The notes beneath the pieces were generated by a model. That model saw only the letters and a list, made by a program, of their open reading frames with translations, made no database searches and had not been told where the DNA came from. A stretch of DNA of 7,419 nucleotides from Zoogloeaceae bacterium. GTDB taxonomy: Bacteria; Pseudomonadota; Gammaproteobacteria; Burkholderiales; Rhodocyclaceae. Every line of letters begins with the position of its first letter. Position 1 is the stretch's first letter. The translations under genes were made by a program, and so were the position numbers. Shown here piece after piece: positions 1 to 5,808 of this stretch. The stretch lies in assembly GCA_031290955.1 (NCBI GenBank), contig JAISLJ010000139.1, forward strand, positions 1-7,419. The letters run 5' to 3'.

Positions 1-173
1 GTCCAGACCTCAATCCCATCGAACTGATGTGGTCGAAAATCAAGGCGATTCTGCGCAAACTCAAAGTCCGCGCGAAAGAACTTCTTGACCAGGCCATCGC
101 CCAGGCTTTCAGCGCCGTCACCCTATCCGATATATCTGGCTGGTTCAGGCATGATGGATATGCGCTACATTAA
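1..173 (+). CDS. IS630-family transposase, C-terminal fragment (cut by window edge)
   Basis: The reading frame starting at base 3 encodes 56 residues ending YALH-stop (TAA 171-173). It opens with PDLNPIELMW, the C-terminal signature of IS630/Tc1-mariner DDE transposases. The glutamate of NPIE (codon 21-23) corresponds to the third catalytic acidic residue. The rest (SKIKAILRKLK, then SAVTLSDISGWFRHDGY) matches the usual IS630 tail, with a basic helix and the final GWF-HDGY block. The first two catalytic aspartates lie outside the window, so I cannot tell whether the gene is intact. Protein of this family cuts and pastes the element into TA dinucleotides. The family call is firm; the exact IS name is not recognised. 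Confidence 0.87.
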   Translation, partial: PDLNPIELMWSKIKAILRKLKVRAKELLDQAIAQAFSAVTLSDISGWFRHDGYALH

Positions 174-185
174 ATTGAACTGCTA
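1..185 (+). mobile_element. IS630-family element, right end
   Basis: The element should end just beyond the transposase stop. The sequence ATTGAACTGC followed by TA (174-185) is the best candidate for its terminal inverted repeat plus TA target. Its reverse complement, TAGCAGTTCAAT, resembles TAGTCAGTCAAT at 7305-7316, where a second IS630-like element seems to begin (11 of 13 positions if two one-base gaps are allowed). The boundary is inferred because the left end is outside the window. Confidence 0.5.
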
Positions 186-302
186 TAAGGATTGCGACGA
201 ACCTTGATCATTCGCTTGTCGTTGATGGCAAAGGCAAGATTTACGCGGCGGGCGGCAAAAGCGGACAAAACCAAAACCCGTGGCAGGGAAGCGGATTGGT
301 TC

Positions 303-331
303 TTGACACAAAACACGGAGAAGAAGATTCT
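303..331 (+). promoter_or_regulatory. Possible sigma-70 promoter for the serpin gene
   Basis: A perfect -35 hexamer TTGACA lies at 303-308. The hexamer 17 bp further on is GATTCT (326-331), which matches TATAAT at only three positions, so the promoter would be weak or need an activator. It lies about 30 bp upstream of the serpin start codon. The -10 overlaps the palindrome at 320-333. Confidence 0.3.
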
Positions 332-333
332 TC
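320..333. promoter_or_regulatory. 14-bp palindrome upstream of the serpin, possible operator
   Basis: GAAGAA-GA-TTCTTC is a perfect 6-bp inverted repeat with a 2-bp centre. It overlaps the putative -10 and sits upstream of the serpin ribosome-binding site, a suitable place for repressor binding. It is short and purine/pyrimidine biased, so it may be chance. Confidence 0.25.
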
Positions 334-346
334 CCGGATCAGAAGA

Positions 347-352
347 GAGGAG
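347..352 (+). promoter_or_regulatory. Ribosome-binding site of the serpin gene
   Basis: GAGGAG lies five bases before ATG 358. This fixes the start and gives a protein that begins with a good signal peptide. Confidence 0.7.
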
Positions 353-357
353 AGAAA

Positions 358-1500
358 ATGAATTGGCGTGCAAACGTGATTTTTGGCTTTGCCTTGGTGT
401 CTGTCATGGGCCTTTGTCTTTCCGGAGGCCCTGTCCGCGCGGATTTCAGGGCCATGCCGGAGGAGATGGAAAATGCGGATGCCGATTTTGGGTTTCGCCT
501 CCTCCGGCAGCTTGTCCGGGATGAGAAGGGGAACATTTCGGTCGCGCCGCGCAATCTGCGCGCGGTGTTTGCGGCGCTGGCCGCAGGGGCAAAAGGCGAG
601 ACCAGAGTTGAAATCCGTCGGGTTGTCGGGGCCTCCCTTCCCTTGATCGACAACCCGTCCGGCAAGAGTTTCCGGAATGCCCTGCATCTCTGGACCCCGT
701 TGGGCAATCCCTTGCAGGAAACGTTCCGCAATGCGCTGAAGGATGTCCAGGTCGAGAGCACGCTGCCGGAAGCCGCGCCTGATGTCATCAATGCCTATGT
801 GCGCAGGCATACGGATGGCAAGATCCTTGCCGTCATGCAGGAAGCGCCGGAAGAACTCGGCATCGTGCTGACCGCCGTGTTCGACTTCGCAGGAAAATGG
901 CAAACGCCGTTCCGCCCGGAAGATACCCATGATGGCGTCTTTGTCACGGCTCCGGGAAAATCCCGCGCGGCCCATTTTATGCGCATGACTGGTAAATTCC
1001 ATTATGCCAGTACCGGGGTGGGACAGATCGTTCGTTTGCCATATCGGGAGGATGCGCTGTCGATGTTCCTCTTCCTGCCGCATGCCGCGAACCTTGACGA
1101 CTGGCTGGAGACGGCAAACGCCAGCGTCTGGCAGGAACATCTCGATGCCCTGCGCCTCCAGACAGGCAGCGTGTCCGTGCCGCGCTTTCGCTCCGACGCG
1201 ACCCTTGACCTGATTCCGGCGCTCACCGCCCTTGGCATGCGCCGCGCCTTCACCCGGCGCGCCGAATTCTCCGGCATCCTGCGGCAAGCCCGGCCCCTGC
1301 GGATTGTTCGCGTGACGCACGGGACGATGCTGGCGGTCGATGAACAGGGCACGAAAACCGCCGCCGTGACCTCCGTCGCAGCGGTGGCGGCATCCACAGA
1401 CCTGGATTCCTTTTCCCTGCAATTCGACCGCCCCTTCCTGCTCGCCATTGGCGACATGCAAGGCAAGACCCTGTTCATGGCCGTCGTGCGCGAACCATGA
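358..1500 (+). CDS. Secreted serpin (serine protease inhibitor, MEROPS I4)
   Basis: This 380-residue protein would trap a target protease by cleavage of its reactive centre loop and insertion of the loop into sheet A. Residues 1-28 form a Sec signal peptide with cleavage after VRA28, so it acts in the periplasm or outside the cell. No lipobox is present. Serpin landmarks occur in order: NISVAPRNL with GAKGETRVEI (59-86), INAYVRRHTDGKI (144-156), AVFDFAGKW with PF (173-185), VRLPYREDALSMFLFLP (225-241), VSVPRF (272-277), THGTMLAVDEQGT (320-332) and FDRPFLLAIGD (356-366). The hinge reads E329-Q-G-T332-K-T-A-A and fits an inhibitory serpin. Counting from E329 as P17 puts P1-P1' at A345-S346 in a stretch of Ala, Val, Ser and Thr, which suggests an elastase-like target. 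Helix D appears missing, and several shutter residues differ (see findings). The gene converges with the ferredoxin gene and stands alone. The family call is secure; the target is inferred. Confidence 0.93.
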   Translation: MNWRANVIFGFALVSVMGLCLSGGPVRADFRAMPEEMENADADFGFRLLRQLVRDEKGNISVAPRNLRAVFAALAAGAKGETRVEIRRVVGASLPLIDNPSGKSFRNALHLWTPLGNPLQETFRNALKDVQVESTLPEAAPDVINAYVRRHTDGKILAVMQEAPEELGIVLTAVFDFAGKWQTPFRPEDTHDGVFVTAPGKSRAAHFMRMTGKFHYASTGVGQIVRLPYREDALSMFLFLPHAANLDDWLETANASVWQEHLDALRLQTGSVSVPRFRSDATLDLIPALTALGMRRAFTRRAEFSGILRQARPLRIVRVTHGTMLAVDEQGTKTAAVTSVAAVAASTDLDSFSLQFDRPFLLAIGDMQGKTLFMAVVREP

Positions 1501-1539
1501 CCTCCAGCACATCCCGGCGCGCCGTTCCAGTCTCCGGAA

Positions 1540-1869
1540 TCACCCCCAGATGGCGGCGGGGGCGCGCAGGCGTTCCAGGGGCTGGTCGAACATCAGGTGC
1601 TCGTCGATGATAACGGGGACGTCCTCAGGCTTGACGCCAACGTACATGATGCCTTCCGGGTAGACAACGACCGTCGGCCCCAGATCGCACGGCCCCATGC
1701 AGCCGGTGCTGGTGAGCAGGTAGCCGGAAGCCCAGAGATTGCGCTTCTGGAATTCATCGGAAAACGTCTGGTAGACTTCGCCGCCGCCGCGATGCTGGCA
1801 GGAACCACGCGGATGACCGGGCGGACGCCCCTGGACGCAGACAAGGACGTGTTTCTTGGGTTTGGGCAT
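1540..1869 (-). CDS. Thioredoxin-like [2Fe-2S] ferredoxin (Shethna protein I type)
   Basis: This 109-residue cytoplasmic electron carrier has no signal peptide. Four cysteines, C11, C24, C57 and C61, have the spacing +13, +33, +4. As I recall, this equals the cluster ligands of Aquifex aeolicus ferredoxin (C9, C22, C55, C59). The N-terminal VLVCVQGRPPGHPRGSC, the central STGCMGPCDLGPTVVVYPEG and the ending LRAPAAIW are typical of the family. An upstream in-frame start would add 60 residues, but ATG 1869 is chosen because a perfect AAAGGAG lies five bases before it and because the protein then has family length. Family members include the Clostridium pasteurianum [2Fe-2S] ferredoxin, which binds the nitrogenase MoFe protein, and Azotobacter Shethna protein I. 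The upstream region carries a sigma-54-like promoter and a TGT-N10-ACA site, which fits control by NifA or a related activator. The partner is unknown because no redox enzyme gene lies in the window. Confidence 0.92.
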   Translation of the reverse strand: MPKPKKHVLVCVQGRPPGHPRGSCQHRGGGEVYQTFSDEFQKRNLWASGYLLTSTGCMGPCDLGPTVVVYPEGIMYVGVKPEDVPVIIDEHLMFDQPLERLRAPAAIWG

Positions 1870-1874
1870 GTTTT

Positions 1875-1881
1875 CTCCTTT
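1875..1881 (-). promoter_or_regulatory. Ribosome-binding site of the ferredoxin gene
   Basis: On the minus strand AAAGGAG is followed by five bases and ATG (1869). It decides between the 109-residue product and the longer in-frame reading. Confidence 0.8.
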
Positions 1882-1943
1882 ATGCACTATGAAATGGATG
1901 GCCGCATTCTTCCCGCCTTTCCTTGGGAATTTGCTGCCTGTTG

Positions 1944-1962
1944 TTGCAATGCCGTATTGCAA
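1944..1962. promoter_or_regulatory. 19-bp dyad TTGCAAT-N5-ATTGCAA, candidate operator
   Basis: TTGCAAT (1944-1950), GCCGT, ATTGCAA (1956-1962) is a perfect 7-bp inverted repeat. Its centre, 1953, coincides with the transcription start predicted from the sigma-54-like element at 1964-1979. A protein bound here would block initiation of the ferredoxin gene. It is about 270 bp from the efflux start, so control of that operon is less likely. Confidence 0.45.
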
Positions 1963-1963
1963 A

Positions 1964-1979
1964 AGCAAGGAAGATGCCA
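1964..1979 (-). promoter_or_regulatory. Candidate sigma-54 (RpoN) promoter of the ferredoxin gene
   Basis: On the minus strand the sequence TGGCATCTTCCTTGCT matches the consensus TGGCACG-N4-TTGCW at 10 of 12 defined positions. The invariant GG and GC are present and correctly ten bases apart. Transcription would start near 1953, giving an 84-base leader before ATG 1869. No convincing sigma-70 promoter was seen for this gene. Confidence 0.55.
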
Positions 1980-2032
1980 CGTGCGATCCGTGCAAATTCA
2001 ACGGATTCCCGCCTTTCTTGCCCTTCCCTCCC

Positions 2033-2048
2033 TGTCGCGTTTGCGACA
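2033..2048. promoter_or_regulatory. TGT-N10-ACA palindrome, candidate NifA-type upstream activator site
   Basis: TGTCGC-GTTT-GCGACA has exactly the TGT-N10-ACA form of NifA binding sites and is a perfect 6-bp inverted repeat. Its centre is about 87 bp upstream of the start point predicted from the sigma-54-like promoter, within the distance usual for NifA sites. A degenerate IHF-like sequence (1996-2008, 7 of 9 defined bases) lies between the two. By chance alone such a site is not rare in several hundred bases; the support comes from the arrangement. Another regulator could use the same palindrome. Confidence 0.45.
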
Positions 2049-2055
2049 AGACTGT

Positions 2056-2105
2056 TCCTGATTTCTGGCTTCTGGTTTTTTCTTTTGATCCCTGATTCCT
2101 GCCCT
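2056..2105. repeat. Pyrimidine-rich intergenic tract with short direct repeats
   Basis: CCTGATTTCTGG, CTTCTGG and CCTGATTCCTG recur within 50 bases, along with runs of T. The tract lies in the 353-bp region between the ferredoxin start and the efflux start (1870-2222), which otherwise holds the regulatory sites listed and no gene. Similar degenerate GATTYCTG strings are common in intergenic DNA. I see no secondary structure or coding potential. Confidence 0.3.
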
Positions 2106-2222
2106 CCCCGGCAACCGTAACAAGCTGTAAAACCTGTATCTTTGGCTTGTGGCATGTTCCGTTTTTTGATTACACTCCCATCCACTTCATCACGCATCAT
2201 CCTTATTGCATCACTTCCGACC

Positions 2223-3698
2223 ATGCCCAGCCTCGATTTTTCACGTTCTGCTTCCCCACGGCGCTTTTGCCTGCGGATTCTCCTGCCGCTTCTGGCGCTG
2301 CATCTGGGCGGATGCGCCTTGCTCGCGCCGGTGCCGGACATCGACCAACGCCAGCCTGAAATCACGCTCCCCGACACCTGGCAGCAACCCCTGCCACAGG
2401 CTGGCGATTCCCCCGCCACATGGTGGCGGCGCTTCAACGATCCCCTGCTGGATGAATTGATCGACAAGGGGCTTGCCAGCGCGCCGGACTTGCGGATTGC
2501 CCAATCGCGCCTGCGGCAGGCTCGCATCCGCCGTGACCAGGCGACGGCGGGCTGGTATCCCGGTCTTGATTTTTCCTCGGGCGTAAGCCGTTCTCCCGGC
2601 AACGGGAGCGCCACGAGCACGAGCTACAGCGCCGGGTTCAGCGCAAGCTGGGAAGCGGATTTGTTCGGCGAGGTGCGCTACGGCGTCGATGCGGCGGAGC
2701 GCGACCTCGCGGCGGAAGCGGCGCGTTTTGCTTCCAGCCGGATCTCGCTGGCGGCGGAAATCACCCTCAATTACGTGCAATACCGCGCCACGCAGGAACG
2801 GCTCGCCATCGCCCGAAAGAGCGTGCAGATGCAGGAAGAAACGTTCGACATCACCCTCTGGCGCGCCCGGGCGGGATTGGTGACGGAACTGGACGTGGAA
2901 CAGGGACGCGCCTCCCTGGAACAGACCCGCGCCTCGATCCCCTCGCTGGAAAATTCCCTCGTCACCGGTCAGAACCAGTTGGAGACGCTTTTGGGCCTGG
3001 TGCCGGGGGCGCTGGGCACGCGGCTTGCCGAAGTCGCCGCCCTGCCGGACGCGCCGGAGACGATTGCCGTCGATATTCCCTCCGAAGCCTTGCGGCAGCG
3101 TCCGGATGTGCGCGCCGCTGAACAGACGCTCCTCGCGGAGGCCGCCCGCTTCCGGAAGACCGCCGCGACGCGCTTGCCCAGCCTGAACTTCTCCGGGCGC
3201 ATCAGTTGGCAAGATGCCCACTTCTCCGCCCTGGGCGGCAGCGAGACCATCGCCCGTTCCCTGGCGGCGAGCCTTGCCGCCCCGATTTTCGACGCCGGGA
3301 ACATCCGCAACCAGATTGCCCTTCAGGAGATTGCGCACGAGCAGGCCGTCATCAGCTACGAACAGACCCTGCTTGCCGCCTTGCAGGAAGTCGAGAGCGC
3401 CCTTTCCTCCTATGCCACGGGCCGCCGCCGGGAAGTAAACCGCATCGAGGCGGCGCGCGCGGCCACGAGCGCGGCGACAATGGCCCGCCAGATGTACGAA
3501 TCCGGCCTCGTCGATTTCCAGAAGGTGCTCGATACCCAGCGTACCCTGCTTTCCGCCGAGGACAGCCTCGTCACGACGAAAAGCGACATCCTGACCTCTG
3601 TCATCCAGCTCTACAAGTCGCTGGGCGGCGGTTGGGAAGCCGCGCCGCCGGAAGAGGCGGCATCCCCGGAATCCCAGGCAACCACGGCATCCCAATGA
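2223..3698 (+). CDS. NodT/OprM-family outer-membrane efflux lipoprotein (TolC-like)
   Basis: This 491-residue protein is the outer-membrane channel of a tripartite exporter. The chosen start gives a basic n-region (RR at 13-14), a hydrophobic stretch and a lipobox LGGC with the lipidated Cys at 31. The following Ala-Leu contains no inner-membrane retention Asp. The NodT signature TWWRRFNDPLLDELI (66-80) is followed by LRIAQSRLRQARI and by two long coiled-coil outer-membrane-factor repeats. The second ends in ESGLVDFQKVLDTQRTLL and a final amphipathic helix leading to SLGGGW. The last 20 residues are a Pro/Ala/Glu-rich tail. No Shine-Dalgarno sequence precedes ATG 2223. The frame is open upstream to TTG 2142 and also has ATG 2154, but those starts would place a long odd extension before the signal peptide. 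It is the first gene of the efflux operon and ends 56 bp before the adaptor. The substrate is unknown. Confidence 0.9.
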   Translation: MPSLDFSRSASPRRFCLRILLPLLALHLGGCALLAPVPDIDQRQPEITLPDTWQQPLPQAGDSPATWWRRFNDPLLDELIDKGLASAPDLRIAQSRLRQARIRRDQATAGWYPGLDFSSGVSRSPGNGSATSTSYSAGFSASWEADLFGEVRYGVDAAERDLAAEAARFASSRISLAAEITLNYVQYRATQERLAIARKSVQMQEETFDITLWRARAGLVTELDVEQGRASLEQTRASIPSLENSLVTGQNQLETLLGLVPGALGTRLAEVAALPDAPETIAVDIPSEALRQRPDVRAAEQTLLAEAARFRKTAATRLPSLNFSGRISWQDAHFSALGGSETIARSLAASLAAPIFDAGNIRNQIALQEIAHEQAVISYEQTLLAALQEVESALSSYATGRRREVNRIEAARAATSAATMARQMYESGLVDFQKVLDTQRTLLSAEDSLVTTKSDILTSVIQLYKSLGGGWEAAPPEEAASPESQATTASQ

Positions 3699-3754
3699 CG
3701 CATGTGTTTTCCCTTTCCGAATCCTTTGACTTTCCTTGACGTTCAGGCCCGCAA

Positions 3755-5080
3755 ATGAATACGCCCAACCTCCTCCAGAACTCCCTGCGCGGCAGCAAGA
3801 ATTTTCTTGCCAGCAAGCGCATCCGGTTTTCGATTCTTTTTCTTGCCCTCCTCCTTGGCGGCTGGGCTTGGTACCGTTCGGCCAATGCCCCCTCCCGAAG
3901 CCAGAACTTCGTCATGGAGGAACTGAACCTTGGCTCGCTCACGGTCAGCGTTTCCACCAGCGGCACGCTGGAGCCGACCCGCGCCGTCGATGTGGGCAGC
4001 GAGCTTTCCGGCACTCTGGCAACAGTGCTGGTGCAAGAGAACGACAAGGTTGCCAAGGGCCAGTTGCTGGCGCAGCTTGATACGGCCAAGCTCCGGGACG
4101 CGGTGGGCCGCTCTGAGGCCGCCGTGATTTCCGCGCAGGCGAAAGTCGCGCAGATGGAGGCAACGCTGGCTGAGGCGCGGGTCAACCTGCGACGCTTGCA
4201 GGAAGTGGCGCGGCTCTCCGGCGGCAAGGTCCCCGCCCCGATTGAGATCGACAGCGCTGAGGCCACCGTGAAACGCGCCGAAGCCAACCTGAAAAGCGCC
4301 CGCTCCGAAGTCGCCCAGGCCGAAGCCAGCCTGAAGACCGACCAGACCAACATCCGCAAGGCCACCATCACTTCCCCCGTCGATGGCGTGGTGCTCACGC
4401 GCAAGGTCCAGCCAGGCCAGACCGTGGCCGCCAGCATGACCGCGCCCATCCTCTTCAACATCGCGGAAGATTTGACGCAGATGGAGTTGCACGTGAATGT
4501 CGATGAGGCCGATGTCGCCAATGTCGCAATCGGGCAAAAGGCCAACTTCACCGTGGCGGCGTGGAACAACCGCAAGTTTTCCGCGGTGGTCGAGCGGGTC
4601 GACCTGGGGTCTACGCTCACGGACAATGTGGTGACCTACACCACCGTGCTCTCCGTTGCCAATGACGATCTGGCGCTGCGGCCCGGCATGACGGCTTCCG
4701 TGGAAATCTTCACCGCCCAGCGCGAGAATGTCCTGCTCGTGCCCAATACCGCGCTGCGCTTCAACCCGCGCGCGTTCGCGGGCGCGGGCAGGAACAGCGC
4801 GGGGGGCGAGGGCGCCCGGGGGCAGCAACAGCAGAATCAGGGATTCCTCGCCAAACTGATGCCGCGCGCGTCCGGACGGCAACAACAGGCTCCGCGCCAG
4901 CGTCCGGAGAATGGTGGCGCGAACGGCGGCAGAACCCAGGTCTGGGTGCTGGAAAACAACAGGCCGCGTCCCATTCCGGTGAAGACGGGCGTTTCCAACG
5001 GACGCTATACGGAAATTCTCGAAGGCGAGCTGCGACCGGGCATGTCCGTCATCACCGATGCCAGGGGAGCGCGTTCATGA
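3755..5080 (+). CDS. MacA/HlyD-type periplasmic adaptor of an ABC efflux pump
   Basis: This 441-residue membrane fusion protein links the inner-membrane ABC transporter to the outer-membrane channel. One N-terminal membrane anchor (about 24-40, RFSILFLALLLGGWAWY) is followed by the first lipoyl half (VSTSGTLEPTRAVDVGSELSG, then VQENDKVAKGQLLAQLDT, 66-110). Next comes a long heptad-rich hairpin (112-200) and the second lipoyl half (ATITSPVDGVVLTRKVQPGQTV, 203-224). The beta-barrel includes MELHVNVDEADVANVAIGQ (243-261), and LRPGMTASVEIF closes it. Residues 338-393 form a Gly/Gln/Arg-rich low-complexity insert before the membrane-proximal domain (TQVWVLENN onward). The TGA stop overlaps the ATPase start (ATGA, 5077-5080), so the two genes are translationally coupled. 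The upstream ribosome-binding site is weak. Separate ATPase and permease genes downstream identify the MacAB class rather than an RND pump. Confidence 0.92.
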   Translation: MNTPNLLQNSLRGSKNFLASKRIRFSILFLALLLGGWAWYRSANAPSRSQNFVMEELNLGSLTVSVSTSGTLEPTRAVDVGSELSGTLATVLVQENDKVAKGQLLAQLDTAKLRDAVGRSEAAVISAQAKVAQMEATLAEARVNLRRLQEVARLSGGKVPAPIEIDSAEATVKRAEANLKSARSEVAQAEASLKTDQTNIRKATITSPVDGVVLTRKVQPGQTVAASMTAPILFNIAEDLTQMELHVNVDEADVANVAIGQKANFTVAAWNNRKFSAVVERVDLGSTLTDNVVTYTTVLSVANDDLALRPGMTASVEIFTAQRENVLLVPNTALRFNPRAFAGAGRNSAGGEGARGQQQQNQGFLAKLMPRASGRQQQAPRQRPENGGANGGRTQVWVLENNRPRPIPVKTGVSNGRYTEILEGELRPGMSVITDARGARS

Positions 5081-5808
5081 ACGCCCCGGAGCCAGCCGCC
5101 AACATTCCGCTGATTGAATTCCGGAACATCGCCAAGACCTATGGTCAGGGGGAGATTGCCTTCCAGGCGCTGCGCGGGATCAGTTTTTCCATCCAGCGCG
5201 GGGAATTCCTCGCGGTCATGGGGCCTTCCGGTTCCGGGAAATCGACGGTCATGAACATCCTGGGCTGCCTCGATACGCCGACCTCCGGCTCCTATCTCTT
5301 TCAGGGCGTGCATGTGGAGCATCTGGATCGCAACGCGCGCGCCCTCTTGCGCCGCAGCCATCTGGGCTTCGTCTTCCAGGGTTTTAATCTCCTGGCGCGC
5401 ACTTCGGCGCAGGAAAACGTGGAACTGCCGCTCCTCTACCGGGGCGAGCCGCCGGAAGAGCGCCATCGCGCTTCCCGCGAGGCGCTGGGCCTGGTCGGGC
5501 TTTCCGGCTGGGAGCACCACACACCGGCAGAACTCTCCGGCGGACAGCAACAGCGTGTCGCCATCGCGCGCGCCATCGTCACGCATCCGCTGGTGCTTCT
5601 GGCCGATGAACCCACGGGCAACCTGGACAGCAAGCGCAGCCACGAGATCATGGAACTTCTGGTGCGCCTCAACCGGGAACGGCGCATCACCGTGCTCATG
5701 GTCACGCATGAGCCGGACATGGCCCGGTATTCGAGCCGGGTCGTGCATTTCGTTGATGGCCTCGTTGCCAGCGATGCCGAACAACAGGAGGAAGCGGCAT
5801 GTTCCTGA
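5077..5808 (+). CDS. ABC transporter ATPase subunit (MacB/LolD-type)
   Basis: This 243-residue nucleotide-binding protein powers the exporter. All functional motifs are intact: Walker A GPSGSGKST (49-57), Q-loop FQGFN with Gln101, signature LSGGQQQRVAIARA (153-166), Walker B LVLLADEPTGNLD (172-184) with catalytic Glu178, and switch His211 (VTHEPD). The form FVFQGFNLL, with LSGGQQQR and ADEPTGNLD, is typical of the LolD/MacB/FtsE subfamily. In E. coli MacB this domain is fused to the permease; here it is a separate gene, as in many split MacB systems. It overlaps the adaptor by four bases and the permease by ten, which argues for one transcript and equal dosage. Confidence 0.95.
   Translation: MNAPEPAANIPLIEFRNIAKTYGQGEIAFQALRGISFSIQRGEFLAVMGPSGSGKSTVMNILGCLDTPTSGSYLFQGVHVEHLDRNARALLRRSHLGFVFQGFNLLARTSAQENVELPLLYRGEPPEERHRASREALGLVGLSGWEHHTPAELSGGQQQRVAIARAIVTHPLVLLADEPTGNLDSKRSHEIMELLVRLNRERRITVLMVTHEPDMARYSSRVVHFVDGLVASDAEQQEEAACS
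5786..5791 (+). promoter_or_regulatory. Ribosome-binding site of the permease gene
   Basis: AGGAGG lies inside the end of the ATPase gene, seven bases before ATG 5799. It supports that start and the ten-base overlap. Confidence 0.75.

Noticed and set aside
192..524. 110-codon plus-strand frame overlapping the serpin start
   Set aside because: No ribosome-binding site, basic low-quality composition, and it runs into the serpin signal peptide in another frame.
241..1512. 423-codon open frame on the minus strand across the serpin
   Set aside because: Gly/Arg/His-rich antisense shadow of a GC-rich gene. The plus-strand frame carries all serpin motifs, a signal peptide and a ribosome-binding site.
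1501..1539. Bidirectional terminator between the converging serpin and ferredoxin genes
   Set aside because: Only a four-base TTCC/GGAA pairing is visible in 39 bp; no convincing stem or T-tract.
1870..2049. N-terminal extension of the ferredoxin from an upstream in-frame start
   Set aside because: The extension covers the promoter-like elements and lacks family resemblance; AAAGGAG directly before ATG 1869 decides the start.
2241..3695. 484-codon open frame on the minus strand across the outer-membrane protein gene
   Set aside because: Antisense shadow with no recognisable domain; the plus strand encodes a clear NodT-family lipoprotein.
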